Shown: positions 1 to 8,994 of the stretch, one piece after another | How positions within the stretch are numbered: the stretch's first letter is position 1 | Layout: the number at the start of each line of letters is the position of its first letter | DNA from: Microbacterium sp. 11MF | GTDB taxonomy: Bacteria; Actinomycetota; Actinomycetes; Actinomycetales; Microbacteriaceae | Assembly: GCF_000383475.1 (NCBI RefSeq) | Contig: NZ_KB911460.1 | Coordinates: forward strand, 868,001-932,000 | DNA length: 64,000 nt | Direction: 5' to 3' | The notes under the pieces: generated by a model | Seen by the model: the letters and a program-made list of their open reading frames with translations, nothing else | Told to the model about the DNA's origin: nothing | The model's database searches: none | Translations under genes and position numbers: made by a program

Positions 1-229
1 CTCGGCCGTCTTCGGCGTGCGGTGGGAGGCCGTCGGCACGCTTGATCCCGAGAAGGATCCGCTCGTCGTGGACGTCGACGAGGATCGCACCGTCGTCTAC
101 TACCGCGATGAGTCCGGCGCGCCCGTCGGCGTGCTGCTGTGGAACGTCGAGGATGCCCGCGACCTCGCGCGCGCCGTCCTCGTCGACGGTGAGACGGATG
201 CCGAGGTCCTCCGCACCCGCATCGGCTGA
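1..229 (+). CDS. C-terminal end of an FAD/NAD(P)-dependent oxidoreductase (partial)
   Basis: The reading frame is open from the window edge and ends at 229, so the gene starts upstream and only about 75 C-terminal residues are visible. The stretch GVLLWNVEDARDLARAVL resembles the C-terminal reductase domain of ferredoxin-reductase-type FAD oxidoreductases, where a conserved VGVLLWN-like strand is followed by a helix. That domain packs beside the flavin and helps contact the redox partner. The FAD- and NAD-binding folds lie outside the window, so the family call rests on this one domain. A longer relative could also carry it. Confidence 0.55.
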   Translation, partial: SAVFGVRWEAVGTLDPEKDPLVVDVDEDRTVVYYRDESGAPVGVLLWNVEDARDLARAVLVDGETDAEVLRTRIG

Positions 230-249
230 CCCTGTGCCAGGGTGGGCGC

Positions 250-759
250 ATGACGCACCGTCGCCTCGTCGTTCCTGCGCTGCTCCTACTCGTCCTCGGT
301 CTGTCGGCCTGCGCGGGTGGGCCGCCGCTTTCGCTGGGCGGGGGATACGAGTCCTGCGGCTCCGAAATCTATGAGCCGGTGACGTTCGGTGACGTGGCGC
401 GGGCATCCGCAGCCGGCACGGTCGTCATGGAGTCCATCGAGCTGGAGGGCGCCGAGGGGCTCGCGTTGCGCGAGGTCTACCTCGTGCCGATTCAGAACCA
501 GGTCAGCCTGGGTGCGGACGCCTTCCCGCCGGCGGCGGAATTCTGGGATCGGCGAGTCGCCGTCCCCGGGACCGCAATCTCGCCCGGAGAGGAGGTGACC
601 GTGCTGTTCGTCGTCGAGGCCGTCGGTGGGGGCGACACCCATGGCTCCGAGGGATACACCGCGCGGTATTCGATCGACGGACGGCCCTACGAGACGACGA
701 GTTCAGCCCGGTTCCGGCTCGCCCCGGACTGTGGGGCGGAGGATGAGGGCGGGCCCTAG
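250..759 (+). CDS. Secreted lipoprotein of unknown function
   Basis: A 169-aa protein with a classic lipoprotein signal: two arginines, a hydrophobic run and a lipobox LSAC with Cys near residue 21. It should be lipidated and held on the outer face of the membrane. The mature part has two further cysteines, near residues 36 and 161, which may form a disulfide; no enzymatic motif is visible. The start is supported by CAGGGT (238-243), a -10-like hexamer 6 nt before the ATG. The stop overlaps the stop of the convergent histidine kinase gene. I do not recognise a family. Confidence 0.75.
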   Translation: MTHRRLVVPALLLLVLGLSACAGGPPLSLGGGYESCGSEIYEPVTFGDVARASAAGTVVMESIELEGAEGLALREVYLVPIQNQVSLGADAFPPAAEFWDRRVAVPGTAISPGEEVTVLFVVEAVGGGDTHGSEGYTARYSIDGRPYETTSSARFRLAPDCGAEDEGGP

Positions 760-1814
760 CCTGCCAGCGGAAGCGTGATGGTGATGGTCGTCCCGACGCC
801 TATGGCGCTGTCGATCTCGAGTGCGCCGTGGTGCTCGGTGACGGCGGCCACGACGCCGGCGAGCCCGAGCCCGGTGCCGCCGTCCTCGGGCTCAGCGAGA
901 CGTCCGCGTTCGCCGGGCGCCGTGATGGTGTCGATGTCGTCCGGGTGGATGCCGCGGCCCGCATCCCGCACCGTCACGGAGACTGTGTCGTCGCCGCGGA
1001 CGACCTCGACGTGGATGTCCTCGTCGGAGTAGCGGGCCGCGTTCTCGAGGACGTTCGCGAACGCGCGGCGCAGGGCGAGGACGTCGCCGCGCACCGTCGC
1101 CGTGTCCAATCGGTCGAAGTGGATGCGCTCCTCCGCGCCGGGGCGGAGGACGACGGTCGCCGATCCGCGCACGACGAGCGACACATCGAACGTGCGCTCG
1201 TCGTCGCGCATGCCGCTTACGGCATCCGCCATCAAAGCGCCCGCCATCGCCGCAAGGTGCTCACTGGTCTCGAGGGCGAGCCGCAGGTAGCGGTTGTCCG
1301 TACCGATCTCGTCCTCGAGTAGGTCGAGGTAGCCGCGGAGGGCAGTGACAGGGGAGATGAGGTCGTGGGCGAAGGTGCGCTGCAGGGACACCTGCTCGTC
1401 CTGGGCCTGCTTCTCCGCTGTAATGTCGCGCACGATCTTCACGAACCCGCCGACGCCCGTGTCGTCGTGGATCGCGGTGATCGTCACGTGAGCCCAGAAC
1501 TGCGAGCCGTCCTTGCGCACCCGCCACCCGTAATCCTCGACGCTCCCATCCGAACGCGCCCTGTCGAGCAGCGTGTCGGGGAGCCGGTTCTCGCGGTCGA
1601 CGGCGCGGTAGAACAGCGAGAAGTGCTGTCCGATGATCTCGTCGGCGGAGTAGCCCTTCAGGTCCTCGGCCCCGACGTTCCATCCCCGCACGAAGCCGCT
1701 CGAGTCCAGCTTCACGATCGCGAACAGGGCTACGTGCTGCTCCCACGCCTCGATCGCGTCTGTTCGCACCTTCATGGTCCCCCGCCGGTCGGTGTCAGTC
1801 GTATCCGTCAGCAT
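756..1814 (-). CDS. PAS-domain sensor histidine kinase
   Basis: Soluble-looking two-component sensor. A PAS domain (about residues 20-135, with a GYSADEIIG loop and a C-terminal FVKIVRDITAEK strand) senses an unknown signal. The dimerisation helix follows with phosphoacceptor His in FAHDLISPV, then an HATPase domain with N box (NVLENAARYS), G1 (DAGRGI) and G2 (GGTGLGLAG). No transmembrane segment is visible, so the signal is probably cytoplasmic. No response regulator is adjacent, so it is an orphan kinase. The frame extends further upstream but would overlap the neighbouring gene. I chose ATG 1814; ATG 1775, with GGGGGA just upstream, is the alternative. Confidence 0.85.
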   Translation of the reverse strand: MLTDTTDTDRRGTMKVRTDAIEAWEQHVALFAIVKLDSSGFVRGWNVGAEDLKGYSADEIIGQHFSLFYRAVDRENRLPDTLLDRARSDGSVEDYGWRVRKDGSQFWAHVTITAIHDDTGVGGFVKIVRDITAEKQAQDEQVSLQRTFAHDLISPVTALRGYLDLLEDEIGTDNRYLRLALETSEHLAAMAGALMADAVSGMRDDERTFDVSLVVRGSATVVLRPGAEERIHFDRLDTATVRGDVLALRRAFANVLENAARYSDEDIHVEVVRGDDTVSVTVRDAGRGIHPDDIDTITAPGERGRLAEPEDGGTGLGLAGVVAAVTEHHGALEIDSAIGVGTTITITLPLAG

Positions 1815-1863
1815 AGAAGCATTCCCGAGGCCCGCCCCGCGCTCCGGTGTGCCCTGACGCCCG

Positions 1864-2910
1864 TCAGAAGGCGCGGACCTCGCCCGGGCTCGCCGGCGGC
1901 AGCGGGGCGTGGGTGTCGAGATCCTCCATGAGGTGGATCGACGCATACGGATGAGGGGTGATGCGACCCGCGTCGTCGAAGACGCGGAGCGCGCGCCGCA
2001 GGAGGCCACCGGGAAGAAGCGGATGCCGGAACGTCACCTCGACACGGGTGTCGGGCCATTCCCCCACGATGTCGATGCGGGGCTCGCTCAGCCCCGGAGT
2101 CAGCGGTTGACGTTCCCCATCCGGTCCCCGCCAGTACTGGGCGAGGTCGCCGAACTCGTCGACGAGCGCGGTGATCGCGGCATCCCGTCGCTCCATCGGC
2201 AGATGGATGCGCCGCCAGGGCACGTCCGGCGTGGTGTCGACGACCTCGTCGGGCTGTCTCCAGTGGAGGATGTCCATGAACTCCTCTTCGGACAGCGGTA
2301 CCGCATCGCTCATCGGTAAGAGTCGTTCCGGGAGCGGACCGGTGGGCAGCAGAGCGGTCGCGTACCGGTAGTGGTAGGAGGTCCCGCCGTGCTCCGCGCG
2401 CACATCGGGCGCGTCGGGCGAGAAGACCATGCGCGGCGCGTCGCCGGCGTCCTCGACGATGAGGACGCGTCGATCGATCGTGTGCGTCGTGCGCGTACCG
2501 TCAGCGATCACGATGAGCTCCGTGTCCGTCGACCACGCTGCTCGGTCGTCGGGATCCGGGTCGTGGCGCTCGCGCAGCCAGAGCCCGTGGCGGGTCGCTC
2601 CGACGGCGTACCTGCTGGCGTCCGCGTGTGTCTGGGCGACCGCGCCGGCCCAGCGAACGTGGACGGCGGTGATCGGCCGGTGCAGATCGCCCTCATCGTT
2701 CTCGCTGGGCGCGTACACGACCCACGCACCGTCCGGAGCGGCGTACACGGTCACACCGACCGCGACGTCGCCGACGTCCAGATCCGGCCAGGCGACGACC
2801 CGGTCATCCTCGCCGGCCGCCCGGATCACCGCGACCGGCTGCGTCATGCTGACGAGGATCTCAGCGTCCTGACCCACGGCGACGCGCCGGGCGCGGGAAT
2901 CGGTGCTCAC
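1864..2910 (-). CDS. Hypothetical protein, about 348 aa
   Basis: A soluble acidic protein with no signal peptide, no membrane segment and no motif I recognise. It is rich in Asp, Arg and Trp (for example DILHWRQPDEVVD and VPWRRIHLP), and many short beta-type strands suggest a beta-rich fold. GTG 2910 is preferred because CAGAAT lies exactly 6 nt upstream, the leaderless pattern common in this window; an upstream GTG at 2928 is possible. It lies 50 bp upstream of the histidine kinase on the same strand and may be cotranscribed with it. Function unknown. Confidence 0.7.
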   Translation of the reverse strand: MSTDSRARRVAVGQDAEILVSMTQPVAVIRAAGEDDRVVAWPDLDVGDVAVGVTVYAAPDGAWVVYAPSENDEGDLHRPITAVHVRWAGAVAQTHADASRYAVGATRHGLWLRERHDPDPDDRAAWSTDTELIVIADGTRTTHTIDRRVLIVEDAGDAPRMVFSPDAPDVRAEHGGTSYHYRYATALLPTGPLPERLLPMSDAVPLSEEEFMDILHWRQPDEVVDTTPDVPWRRIHLPMERRDAAITALVDEFGDLAQYWRGPDGERQPLTPGLSEPRIDIVGEWPDTRVEVTFRHPLLPGGLLRRALRVFDDAGRITPHPYASIHLMEDLDTHAPLPPASPGEVRAF

Positions 2911-2996
2911 GTGGTGATTCTGCCCCACGGTGGATCAGTCCGCCTGAGCTCGGCGCGCCGCCCGATCCGATGCGCGGTCGGCGACGAACACCCTCC

Positions 2997-3929
2997 GTGA
3001 CGATCACCTGGCAACCCGAATCCGCGCACGCTCGGACGCGACTGGAGACGGATGCCGCAGCCCTCGGCCTGCGTCGGGTCGAGATCCCGACGACCATCGG
3101 CACGGTCGTTGCACGCGTGGGGGTCGCCGCCAGCCCCGTGGCGACCGTCCTGCTGCACGGCGCGGCCGGATCGTGGACGACCTGGACCCCGCTGCTGCGA
3201 GCCGCTGCTCGATGCGACGACCCGGTGCGCAACATCGTCGCGCTCGACCTGCCGGGCTGGGGTGAGAGCCCGTTCCCGTCCGACGGGATCGACATCGGGC
3301 ATTTCGGCGAGGCGATCCGCGAGGTCGTCATGGCCCTGGGATACGAGCGATGGGATGTCGTCGGTCACTCGCTCGGCGGCGCGCTGGCCCTCGACCTGGC
3401 TGCCCGTTTTCCCGAAAGGACCGATTCCGTCTTCCTCGTCTCGCCGTCGGGACCGGCCGTGTTCGACGCCGTGCGGCGGCCGCTCCGAGGCGGGCTCGGG
3501 CTGCCCGCCTTGGCAGGGATGCTCCTGGCCATGCGCATCCTCCGCGGTCTCGGCGACGCGTCCGCTCCGCTGCTCCGCACCCTCGAGCGCGGCGGTCTCC
3601 TGCGACCCCTGAGCGCACCCCTCTTCGCGCTGTCCCGCCGGATCGACCCCTCCGTCGTGCACGCGCTCGCCGACGAGATCCGGCCGCGGGCTTTCGTCGC
3701 CGCATCCCGTGCCGCCGCAGCCTACGACGAGTCGTCGTGGCGCGGCATCCGCTGCTCGGTGAGGTCGGTCCGCGGCTCCCGCGACGTGTTCGTGGGCACG
3801 GATGACGGTGCCGGGCTCGCGGCACTGATCGAGGACTTCGACGAGGTGGTGCTGCCGGACGCCGGCCACTTCGCAGCGGTCGAGCATCCGGCCGAGGTCC
3901 TTCGGCTGATGCGCCGCGCGACGAACTAG
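2997..3929 (+). CDS. Alpha/beta hydrolase
   Basis: Alpha/beta-hydrolase-fold enzyme of about 310 aa. The oxyanion-hole motif LLHGAAG is near residue 55, followed by the DLPGWGESPF strand. The nucleophile elbow GHSLGG supplies the catalytic Ser, and the catalytic His sits in DAGHFAAVEHP near the C terminus. The cap helices between the nucleophile and His are rich in Arg and Leu, as in esterases and lipid-type hydrolases. Substrate cannot be told. The start is uncertain: GTG 2997 gives VTITWQPES, while ATG 2970 would add nine residues. Its stop overlaps the stop of the convergent phzF-like gene. Confidence 0.85.
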   Translation: MTITWQPESAHARTRLETDAAALGLRRVEIPTTIGTVVARVGVAASPVATVLLHGAAGSWTTWTPLLRAAARCDDPVRNIVALDLPGWGESPFPSDGIDIGHFGEAIREVVMALGYERWDVVGHSLGGALALDLAARFPERTDSVFLVSPSGPAVFDAVRRPLRGGLGLPALAGMLLAMRILRGLGDASAPLLRTLERGGLLRPLSAPLFALSRRIDPSVVHALADEIRPRAFVAASRAAAAYDESSWRGIRCSVRSVRGSRDVFVGTDDGAGLAALIEDFDEVVLPDAGHFAAVEHPAEVLRLMRRATN

Positions 3930-4780
3930 GAGTCGATGCGGACGGCGTGGCCGGTGACGACGATGCCACCCGAGGCCGGGATGTCCACGATCAGCTCGCC
4001 GGCCCGTCCGACGTGCGCGCCCTGCTCAATGACGACCTGAGCGGGCGGTGCGACGGCAGCAAGTGACCGCAGGTAGGCGCCGAACGACGCCGCGGCCGAT
4101 CCAGTGGCAGGGTCCTCGGTGATGCGTCCGACGGGGAAGAGGTTGCGTGCAACGAAGCGGTCCGGCCCGAGACGGTGGGCGACCGTGATCGTCGCGGGCC
4201 ATGCGCGGTCGTCCATGAGAGAGCGCACGCGCGCCGCATCGAACGTGAAGCCGTCGAACGCCGCACGGTCGGCGATGACGAGGACCGGATGCGGGTTGCC
4301 GGCGTGCGCGATCCGCGGTGGAAGATCCGCATCGAGGTCCGACGCTTCGAGCCCGATCTCGTCGAGAACCGCCGTGAGATCGTCTGCGGTGATCGGCGAC
4401 ACCGACGGTTCGACGCTCGTGAACGAGGCGCGTGTGCCCGCGGCATCCGTGCTCACCCGGATCTCGACGGCACCTACCGGCGTCGCGAAGCGGATCGCGC
4501 CCGCCCCCACGCGGCCGGCATCGGCGAGAGCAACGGCGGTGGCGACGGTCGCGTGACCGCAGAACGGCACCTCGGCGATGGGGGAGAAGTAGCGGATCGT
4601 CAGGGCGCCGTCGCTGTCGGTCCCTGTGACGAACGCCGTCTCGGAGAAGTCGATGTCCGCAGCGATGCCCTGCATCGACGCCTCGTCGAGGGCGGACGCG
4701 TCGAGCACGACGCCGGCGGGGTTGCCGCCATCGGAGTGCGTGGTGAAGGCGGCGTAACGGAGGATCTCGAGGTCGGGCAC
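3926..4780 (-). CDS. PhzF family phenazine-biosynthesis-like isomerase
   Basis: A 284-aa protein with both PhzF lobes. The N-terminal lobe has GNPAGVVL and the catalytic-type glutamate in DFSETAFV; a CGHATVATAVAL motif follows. The C-terminal lobe has the matching EDPATGSAAASFGAYL motif. The family catalyses isomerisation of small amino-acid-like substrates; only PhzF itself is tied to phenazines, and no phenazine genes are nearby, so the substrate is unknown. The GTG start has TAGCCT (4787-4792) 6 nt upstream, a leaderless arrangement. Confidence 0.88.
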   Translation of the reverse strand: MPDLEILRYAAFTTHSDGGNPAGVVLDASALDEASMQGIAADIDFSETAFVTGTDSDGALTIRYFSPIAEVPFCGHATVATAVALADAGRVGAGAIRFATPVGAVEIRVSTDAAGTRASFTSVEPSVSPITADDLTAVLDEIGLEASDLDADLPPRIAHAGNPHPVLVIADRAAFDGFTFDAARVRSLMDDRAWPATITVAHRLGPDRFVARNLFPVGRITEDPATGSAAASFGAYLRSLAAVAPPAQVVIEQGAHVGRAGELIVDIPASGGIVVTGHAVRIDS

Positions 4781-4807
4781 CGTTCGAGGCTATGCTCGCC
4801 CGCAGGG

Positions 4808-5797
4808 TCAGCGGCGGACGAGGTCGGCGACGATGGGGCGGTGGTCCGTCGCGATGCCGGCGACATCGAGTGTGGCGACCCGCGCGGCATCCCACTCTGG
4901 CGTCGCGAGGACGTTATCGATCGCGGCGCCGAACAACGGTGGAACCATCGAGGGCCATGACGGAGCGAAGGCGCCGACGGTGCGGCACGAGCCGAGTCGT
5001 CTTCCGGGCATGTTCGCGGGGACGGCGTTGAGGTCGCCCGCGACGATCGTGTCGGGGGAGCCGCAGTGCGACGAGATCCAGTCGAGGCCGAAGTCGCGTC
5101 CCGACGAATCGCCACGGAAGCTGAGAGCGACGAGGTGCGCGGCGACGATGCGCGGCGCAGCACCGTCGACCTCGGGAGCGAGGACGAAACCGGACGTGCG
5201 GCCAGATTCGTCCGCGTCCACGACCCGGTAGCGCGGCAGGTCGTCCGCGACGAGCACGGTCACCGCGATGCCGCGCACGCCATAGCTCACGTACCCCGCC
5301 GGTACATCACCGTCCCGGAGGAGGTTGCCCTGATAAAGCTCGCTGAGGACGACGATGTCGGGTTGGAGCGCGCCGATGAGAGCGGCGCGGGATGCCGCAT
5401 CCTCCGCGCCCTGCAGGACGTTCCAGCCCAGGACTCGCAGCTGACCGTCCTGACGAGCCGGGACGGCGTCGGGGGTGACGGTGGCGGGCATCGCGAACGC
5501 CGTCACGAGCAGGGCGACGAGCAGGCCGGTGCTCACGACACCGGTGCCGAGCAGCGCGATCTTCCTGTTTCGCCGGAGGATCAGTGCGAGGAAGGTCAGG
5601 ATGAGGGATCCGGCGAGCATCCCGGCGAACACGAAGCCGGGGAAGGCGAGCGCTCCGCTGAACAACCACCATCGCGCGAGCAGGCCGAACTCCCGGCCTG
5701 CGAGATAGACGATGGCGACGACAGCGATCATCGCCGCCCCGACGAGGAGGAGCGGCGTGAACCGATCCTTACGGACACGCCGTGCGCCTGTGTTCAT
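4808..5797 (-). CDS. Membrane-anchored endonuclease/exonuclease/phosphatase family protein
   Basis: Three hydrophobic helices in the first ~115 residues are followed by an extracellular EEP (DNase I-like) domain. Domain landmarks in order: LGWNVLQG, DIVVLSELY (metal-binding Glu), IVAAHLVAL, IVAGDLNAVP (Asp/Asn pair) and GIATDHRPIVADL (C-terminal Asp-His). These are the usual catalytic elements, so the enzyme should be active on a phosphodiester substrate outside the membrane, either nucleic acid or phospholipid. Membrane-anchored EEP proteins with this layout are common in actinobacteria and mostly uncharacterised. Transcribed alone. Confidence 0.85.
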   Translation of the reverse strand: MNTGARRVRKDRFTPLLLVGAAMIAVVAIVYLAGREFGLLARWWLFSGALAFPGFVFAGMLAGSLILTFLALILRRNRKIALLGTGVVSTGLLVALLVTAFAMPATVTPDAVPARQDGQLRVLGWNVLQGAEDAASRAALIGALQPDIVVLSELYQGNLLRDGDVPAGYVSYGVRGIAVTVLVADDLPRYRVVDADESGRTSGFVLAPEVDGAAPRIVAAHLVALSFRGDSSGRDFGLDWISSHCGSPDTIVAGDLNAVPANMPGRRLGSCRTVGAFAPSWPSMVPPLFGAAIDNVLATPEWDAARVATLDVAGIATDHRPIVADLVRR

Positions 5798-5910
5798 GTC
5801 CTACGCCCCCCGCGCGGTACCGGTCGGCGAGTTCGCCGCGGCCCACGCTACCCGTGCCGGTCAGCCGCTCGCTGTGCCATGGCCCAATCGCACCGATGGT
5901 CAAGAGGTGC

Positions 5911-5941
5911 TTGACCTCGCCCCTGGGGCCGGGTCGATGCT
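5911..5941 (+). promoter_or_regulatory. MerR-type promoter with operator dyad inside a 19-bp spacer
   Basis: TTGACC (-35, 5911-5916) and GATGCT (-10, 5936-5941) are separated by 19 bp, the overlong spacer typical of MerR-controlled promoters. An 11+1+11 dyad, GACCTCGCCCC (5913-5923) and GGGGCCGGGTC (5925-5935), fills the spacer with 9 of 11 positions paired. The -10 ends 6 nt before the GTG of the merR-type gene, so the site is most likely autoregulatory. Confidence 0.75.
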
Positions 5942-5947
5942 GAACTC

Positions 5948-6775
5948 GTGACTGCACAAGACGAAAAGTGGATGACCGCCGGCCGGTTCGGCGCGTCGAC
6001 CCTGCTGTCGGCGAAGGCGCTCCGGATCTACGCGGATCGCGGACTGCTCGTACCGCGCCGGGTGGATGCCGAGACCGGGTACCGCTACTACTCGGCCGAT
6101 CAGGTGCCGATGGGTTGGCTCATCGCACTCCTGCGCTCGGCCGACCTCTCACTGGATCAGATCGCGTCGATCGTCGACCTGTCCGACACGGATCCGGATG
6201 CCGCTGTCGCCCTGCTCGATGAAGCGACAACAGCGATGGATCGTCGAACGCAGGCTCACCATGTCGTGCTCGCTCGAGCGCGGCTTCATCTCACGAAGGA
6301 GACCCTGATGTCCGCTGTCGAAACTGCGATCGAGGGCGATCGCCCTGTCCTGAGCGTCATGCGCCGCATGGCTCCGCAGGAGATGGACCAGATCATCCAC
6401 GACGGGGTCCACCACCTGCGGCAGATCGCCGAGGGCGCGGGACTGCAGGTGACCGGGGACGCCTTCGGGGTCTTCCATGCGCCGGTCACCGATGACTCCG
6501 ACGGTCCGCTCGAGATCGTCGTGCCCGTCGACGGCCTGATCGACGGCGCCGACGACGTGCGCAGCTACCGGATGACCGGCGGCCAGGTCGCCCTCCGTCA
6601 CGCGGAAGGACACGAGACGGACTTCCCCGAGATCCTCGCGCTGTACGACGAGGTGCACGCCTGGATCACGGATGCCGGTCGCACCCCCATCGGCCCGCCG
6701 CGGGAGATCTGGCACAACTCGCCGCGCGACGACGAGCCGCTGCGGCTGACGGTGGCGTGGCCGTTCGCCGGGTGA
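5948..6775 (+). CDS. MerR family regulator with GyrI-like effector domain
   Basis: A 275-aa regulator. The N-terminal winged helix (residues ~8-78) has the MerR pattern: TLLSAKALRIYADRGLL, then the GYRYYSADQV wing. A linking helix follows, then a C-terminal AraC/GyrI-like effector domain (from about residue 125: GPLEIVVPV and YRMTGGQVALRHAEGH), as in BmrR-like multidrug sensors. It probably binds bulky organic ligands and activates by distorting its own overlong promoter. Cysteine ligands for metal sensing are absent. The start is fixed by the -10 six nucleotides upstream. No efflux pump is adjacent, so targets besides itself are unknown. Confidence 0.85.
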   Translation: MTAQDEKWMTAGRFGASTLLSAKALRIYADRGLLVPRRVDAETGYRYYSADQVPMGWLIALLRSADLSLDQIASIVDLSDTDPDAAVALLDEATTAMDRRTQAHHVVLARARLHLTKETLMSAVETAIEGDRPVLSVMRRMAPQEMDQIIHDGVHHLRQIAEGAGLQVTGDAFGVFHAPVTDDSDGPLEIVVPVDGLIDGADDVRSYRMTGGQVALRHAEGHETDFPEILALYDEVHAWITDAGRTPIGPPREIWHNSPRDDEPLRLTVAWPFAG

Positions 6776-6924
6776 GCTGACCGATCCGCCCCGGATCCGC
6801 AAGAGGGAGATTCCGCTCCCGTGATGCGTCAGAGTGGGACACGCAAGCCCGTCACGCATGACATCGCCGCAGCCTCGGTGCATCCGATTCGGTGTTCGCT
6901 ACGAACAAGCTCGGAAGGGATGAC

Positions 6925-8484
6925 ATGAGCACTCACACCACAGGCAAGCGGTTCTACTTCTGGGCGGCCGTCTCGGGCCTGGTCGGAGGCGCCGTCTTCC
7001 TCGCGATCGCCGAGCTGGCTGCGCTGCTGTTCTCGAGCACTTCGAGTCCGATCCTCGCGGTCGGGTCGTTCGTCATCGACATCGTCCCGCGTCCGCTGAA
7101 GGAATTCGCCATCAGCACGTTCGGCGAGTACGACAAGATCGCGCTCCTCGCCGGTCTCGGTCTCGCTGTCGTGATCGCGTCGGCGATCGCCGGCATCCTC
7201 GAGTACATCCGGCCGCCCCTGGGCGTCATCGCGCTGGTGCTCGCCGGCATCCTGTCGGGTGCGGCCATCCTCACGCGCGCCGAAGCAACGGCGCTCGCAT
7301 TCCTGCCGCCGCTCCTCGGCACGCTGGCCGGTGCCGCGATCCTCTTCTTCCTCGGTCGCCGGCTGCGGGCCTGGCGCGACGCCCACCTCGCAGACGCCGA
7401 CGCGCGCGAGGACGGCCTCGACCGTCGACGCTTCCTGCTGATGACGGGCATCGCGGGCGTCTCCGCTCTCGTCGTGGGGGTCGCAGCGCGCACGGTCAGC
7501 GCGGCCACCGCATCCGCCGACGCGATCCGCCGTGCACTCAAGCTGCCCGCCCCGAAGTCGAAGGTCACGATCCCGTCGGGCGCGGAGCTCGACGTCAAGG
7601 GCATCAGCCCGCTCATCACTCCCAATGCCGACTTCTACCGGGTCGACACCGCGCTCACCGTTCCGAACATCGACCCGTCGACCTGGCGCCTGGTCATTGA
7701 CGGCATGGTCGACAAGCGCGTCGAACTGTCGTTCCAGGACCTGCTCGACATGGGCCTCGACGAGTACGCCATCACGCTCACCTGCGTCTCGAACGAGGTC
7801 GGCGGCAACCTCGTCGGCAATGCGATCTGGCAGGGCGTGCCGCTGCGCGACGTCCTCAAGATGGCGGGGCCGAAGTCGGGCGCCGACATGATCCTCTCGA
7901 CCAGCATCGACGGTTACACCGCGAGCACGCCCCTCTCGGCGGGCACCGACGAGAACATCGATGCGATCCTCGCTGTCGCGATGAACGGCGAGCCCCTCCC
8001 TCCCGAGCACGGCTTCCCCGTCCGCATGGTCATCCCGGGTCTCTACGGGTACGTCTCGGCGACCAAGTGGGTCACCGAGCTGAAGATCACGACGTTCGCC
8101 GACGACCAGGCCTACTGGACGCCGCGTGGCTACAGCGCCGAGGCGCCGATCAAGTTCTCGTCGCGCGTCGACACCCCCAAGAGCGGCTCACCCGTCAAGG
8201 CGGGCACCGTCCCCATCGCCGGAGTGGCGTGGGCGCAAACCGTGGGCATCGAGCGCGTCGAGGTCAGCATCGACAACGGCGAGTGGATGCCGGCGAAGCT
8301 GTCCAACCCCATCAACAAAGACACCTGGGTGCAGTGGGTCCTCGAATGGGATGCCACGCCCGGCACCCACTACGTGGCGGTCCGCGCGATCAACAAGAAC
8401 GGCGATATGCAGGTCGAGGAGCGCGCAGCCATCGCCCCGAACGGCTCGTCGGGCTGGCAGCGTTCCCTCGTCACCGTCTCGTGA
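6925..8484 (+). CDS. Membrane-anchored molybdopterin-dependent oxidoreductase, sulfite-oxidase-like
   Basis: Four hydrophobic helices in the first ~145 residues precede a DRRRFLLMTG segment that looks like a Tat-type motif at the start of a fifth helix. The catalytic part faces outward. It has the sulfite-oxidase molybdopterin fold, with the probable Mo-ligating Cys (~287) in ITLTCVSNEVGG, then GLYGYVSATKWVTEL and a C-terminal Mo-co dimerisation domain. Electron acceptor and substrate are unknown. ATG 6925 has the RBS GGAAGGGATG; an earlier in-frame GTG at 6892 lacks one. It opens the molybdenum island and is the likely local client of the cofactor made downstream. Confidence 0.85.
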   Translation: MSTHTTGKRFYFWAAVSGLVGGAVFLAIAELAALLFSSTSSPILAVGSFVIDIVPRPLKEFAISTFGEYDKIALLAGLGLAVVIASAIAGILEYIRPPLGVIALVLAGILSGAAILTRAEATALAFLPPLLGTLAGAAILFFLGRRLRAWRDAHLADADAREDGLDRRRFLLMTGIAGVSALVVGVAARTVSAATASADAIRRALKLPAPKSKVTIPSGAELDVKGISPLITPNADFYRVDTALTVPNIDPSTWRLVIDGMVDKRVELSFQDLLDMGLDEYAITLTCVSNEVGGNLVGNAIWQGVPLRDVLKMAGPKSGADMILSTSIDGYTASTPLSAGTDENIDAILAVAMNGEPLPPEHGFPVRMVIPGLYGYVSATKWVTELKITTFADDQAYWTPRGYSAEAPIKFSSRVDTPKSGSPVKAGTVPIAGVAWAQTVGIERVEVSIDNGEWMPAKLSNPINKDTWVQWVLEWDATPGTHYVAVRAINKNGDMQVEERAAIAPNGSSGWQRSLVTVS

Positions 8485-8505
8485 CGCACGGCCTAGGGTG
8501 AGCAC

Positions 8506-8994
8506 GTGACATCCCTTCGCGCCGTCGTGATCACGGTCTCCGACCGCTCCGCCTCGGGCGAGCGCGAGGACCGCGGCGGGCCGCTCGCGGTGCAGCTGCT
8601 CGAAGACGCGGGCATCGAGGTCTTCGCACTCGAGGTCGTCCCCGACGGCGCGGATTCCGTCGAATCGGTGCTGCGTCGTGCCCTCGCCACCGGCGCCGGT
8701 CTCGTCGTCACGACAGGTGGCACCGGTGTCGGCCCGCGCGATCAGACGCCCGAGGGCACCGAGCGCGTCGTGACCCGACCGCTCGCGGGCATCGCCGAGG
8801 AGCTCCGCCGCGTCGGCCTCGCCGACACCCCGCTTTCGGTGATCTCCCGCGGCGTCGCGGGTGTCGCCGACCCCGAGGGAGCCCTGATCGTCAATCTGCC
8901 GGGGTCGCCGCGTGCGGTGAGCTCCGGCATCCCTGTGATCGTGTCGATCGCCACGCACGTGGTCGACCAGGTGAGAGGCGGAGACCACTCGTGA
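8506..8994 (+). CDS. moaB: MogA/MoaB family molybdenum cofactor biosynthesis protein
   Basis: A 162-aa single-domain MoCF-binding protein. It has ITVSDRSASGEREDRGGP at the N terminus and the diagnostic TTGGTGVGPRDQTPEG loop that binds molybdopterin. The family adenylates molybdopterin (MogA/Cnx1G activity) ahead of MoeA-catalysed Mo insertion. MoaB and Mog cannot be separated on sequence alone; the activity is inferred. The GTG start lies 6 nt after TAGGGT (8494-8499), so the transcript may be leaderless. Its TGA overlaps the GTG of moaE, indicating translational coupling. Confidence 0.88.
   Translation: MTSLRAVVITVSDRSASGEREDRGGPLAVQLLEDAGIEVFALEVVPDGADSVESVLRRALATGAGLVVTTGGTGVGPRDQTPEGTERVVTRPLAGIAEELRRVGLADTPLSVISRGVAGVADPEGALIVNLPGSPRAVSSGIPVIVSIATHVVDQVRGGDHS

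Noticed and set aside
1815..2009. Longer N terminus for the PAS histidine kinase
   Set aside because: The extension is Arg/Ser-rich, overlaps the upstream gene on the same strand and lacks a start signal.
3926..4780. Phenazine biosynthesis cluster
   Set aside because: A PhzF-like protein alone does not indicate phenazines; no other phz gene is nearby.
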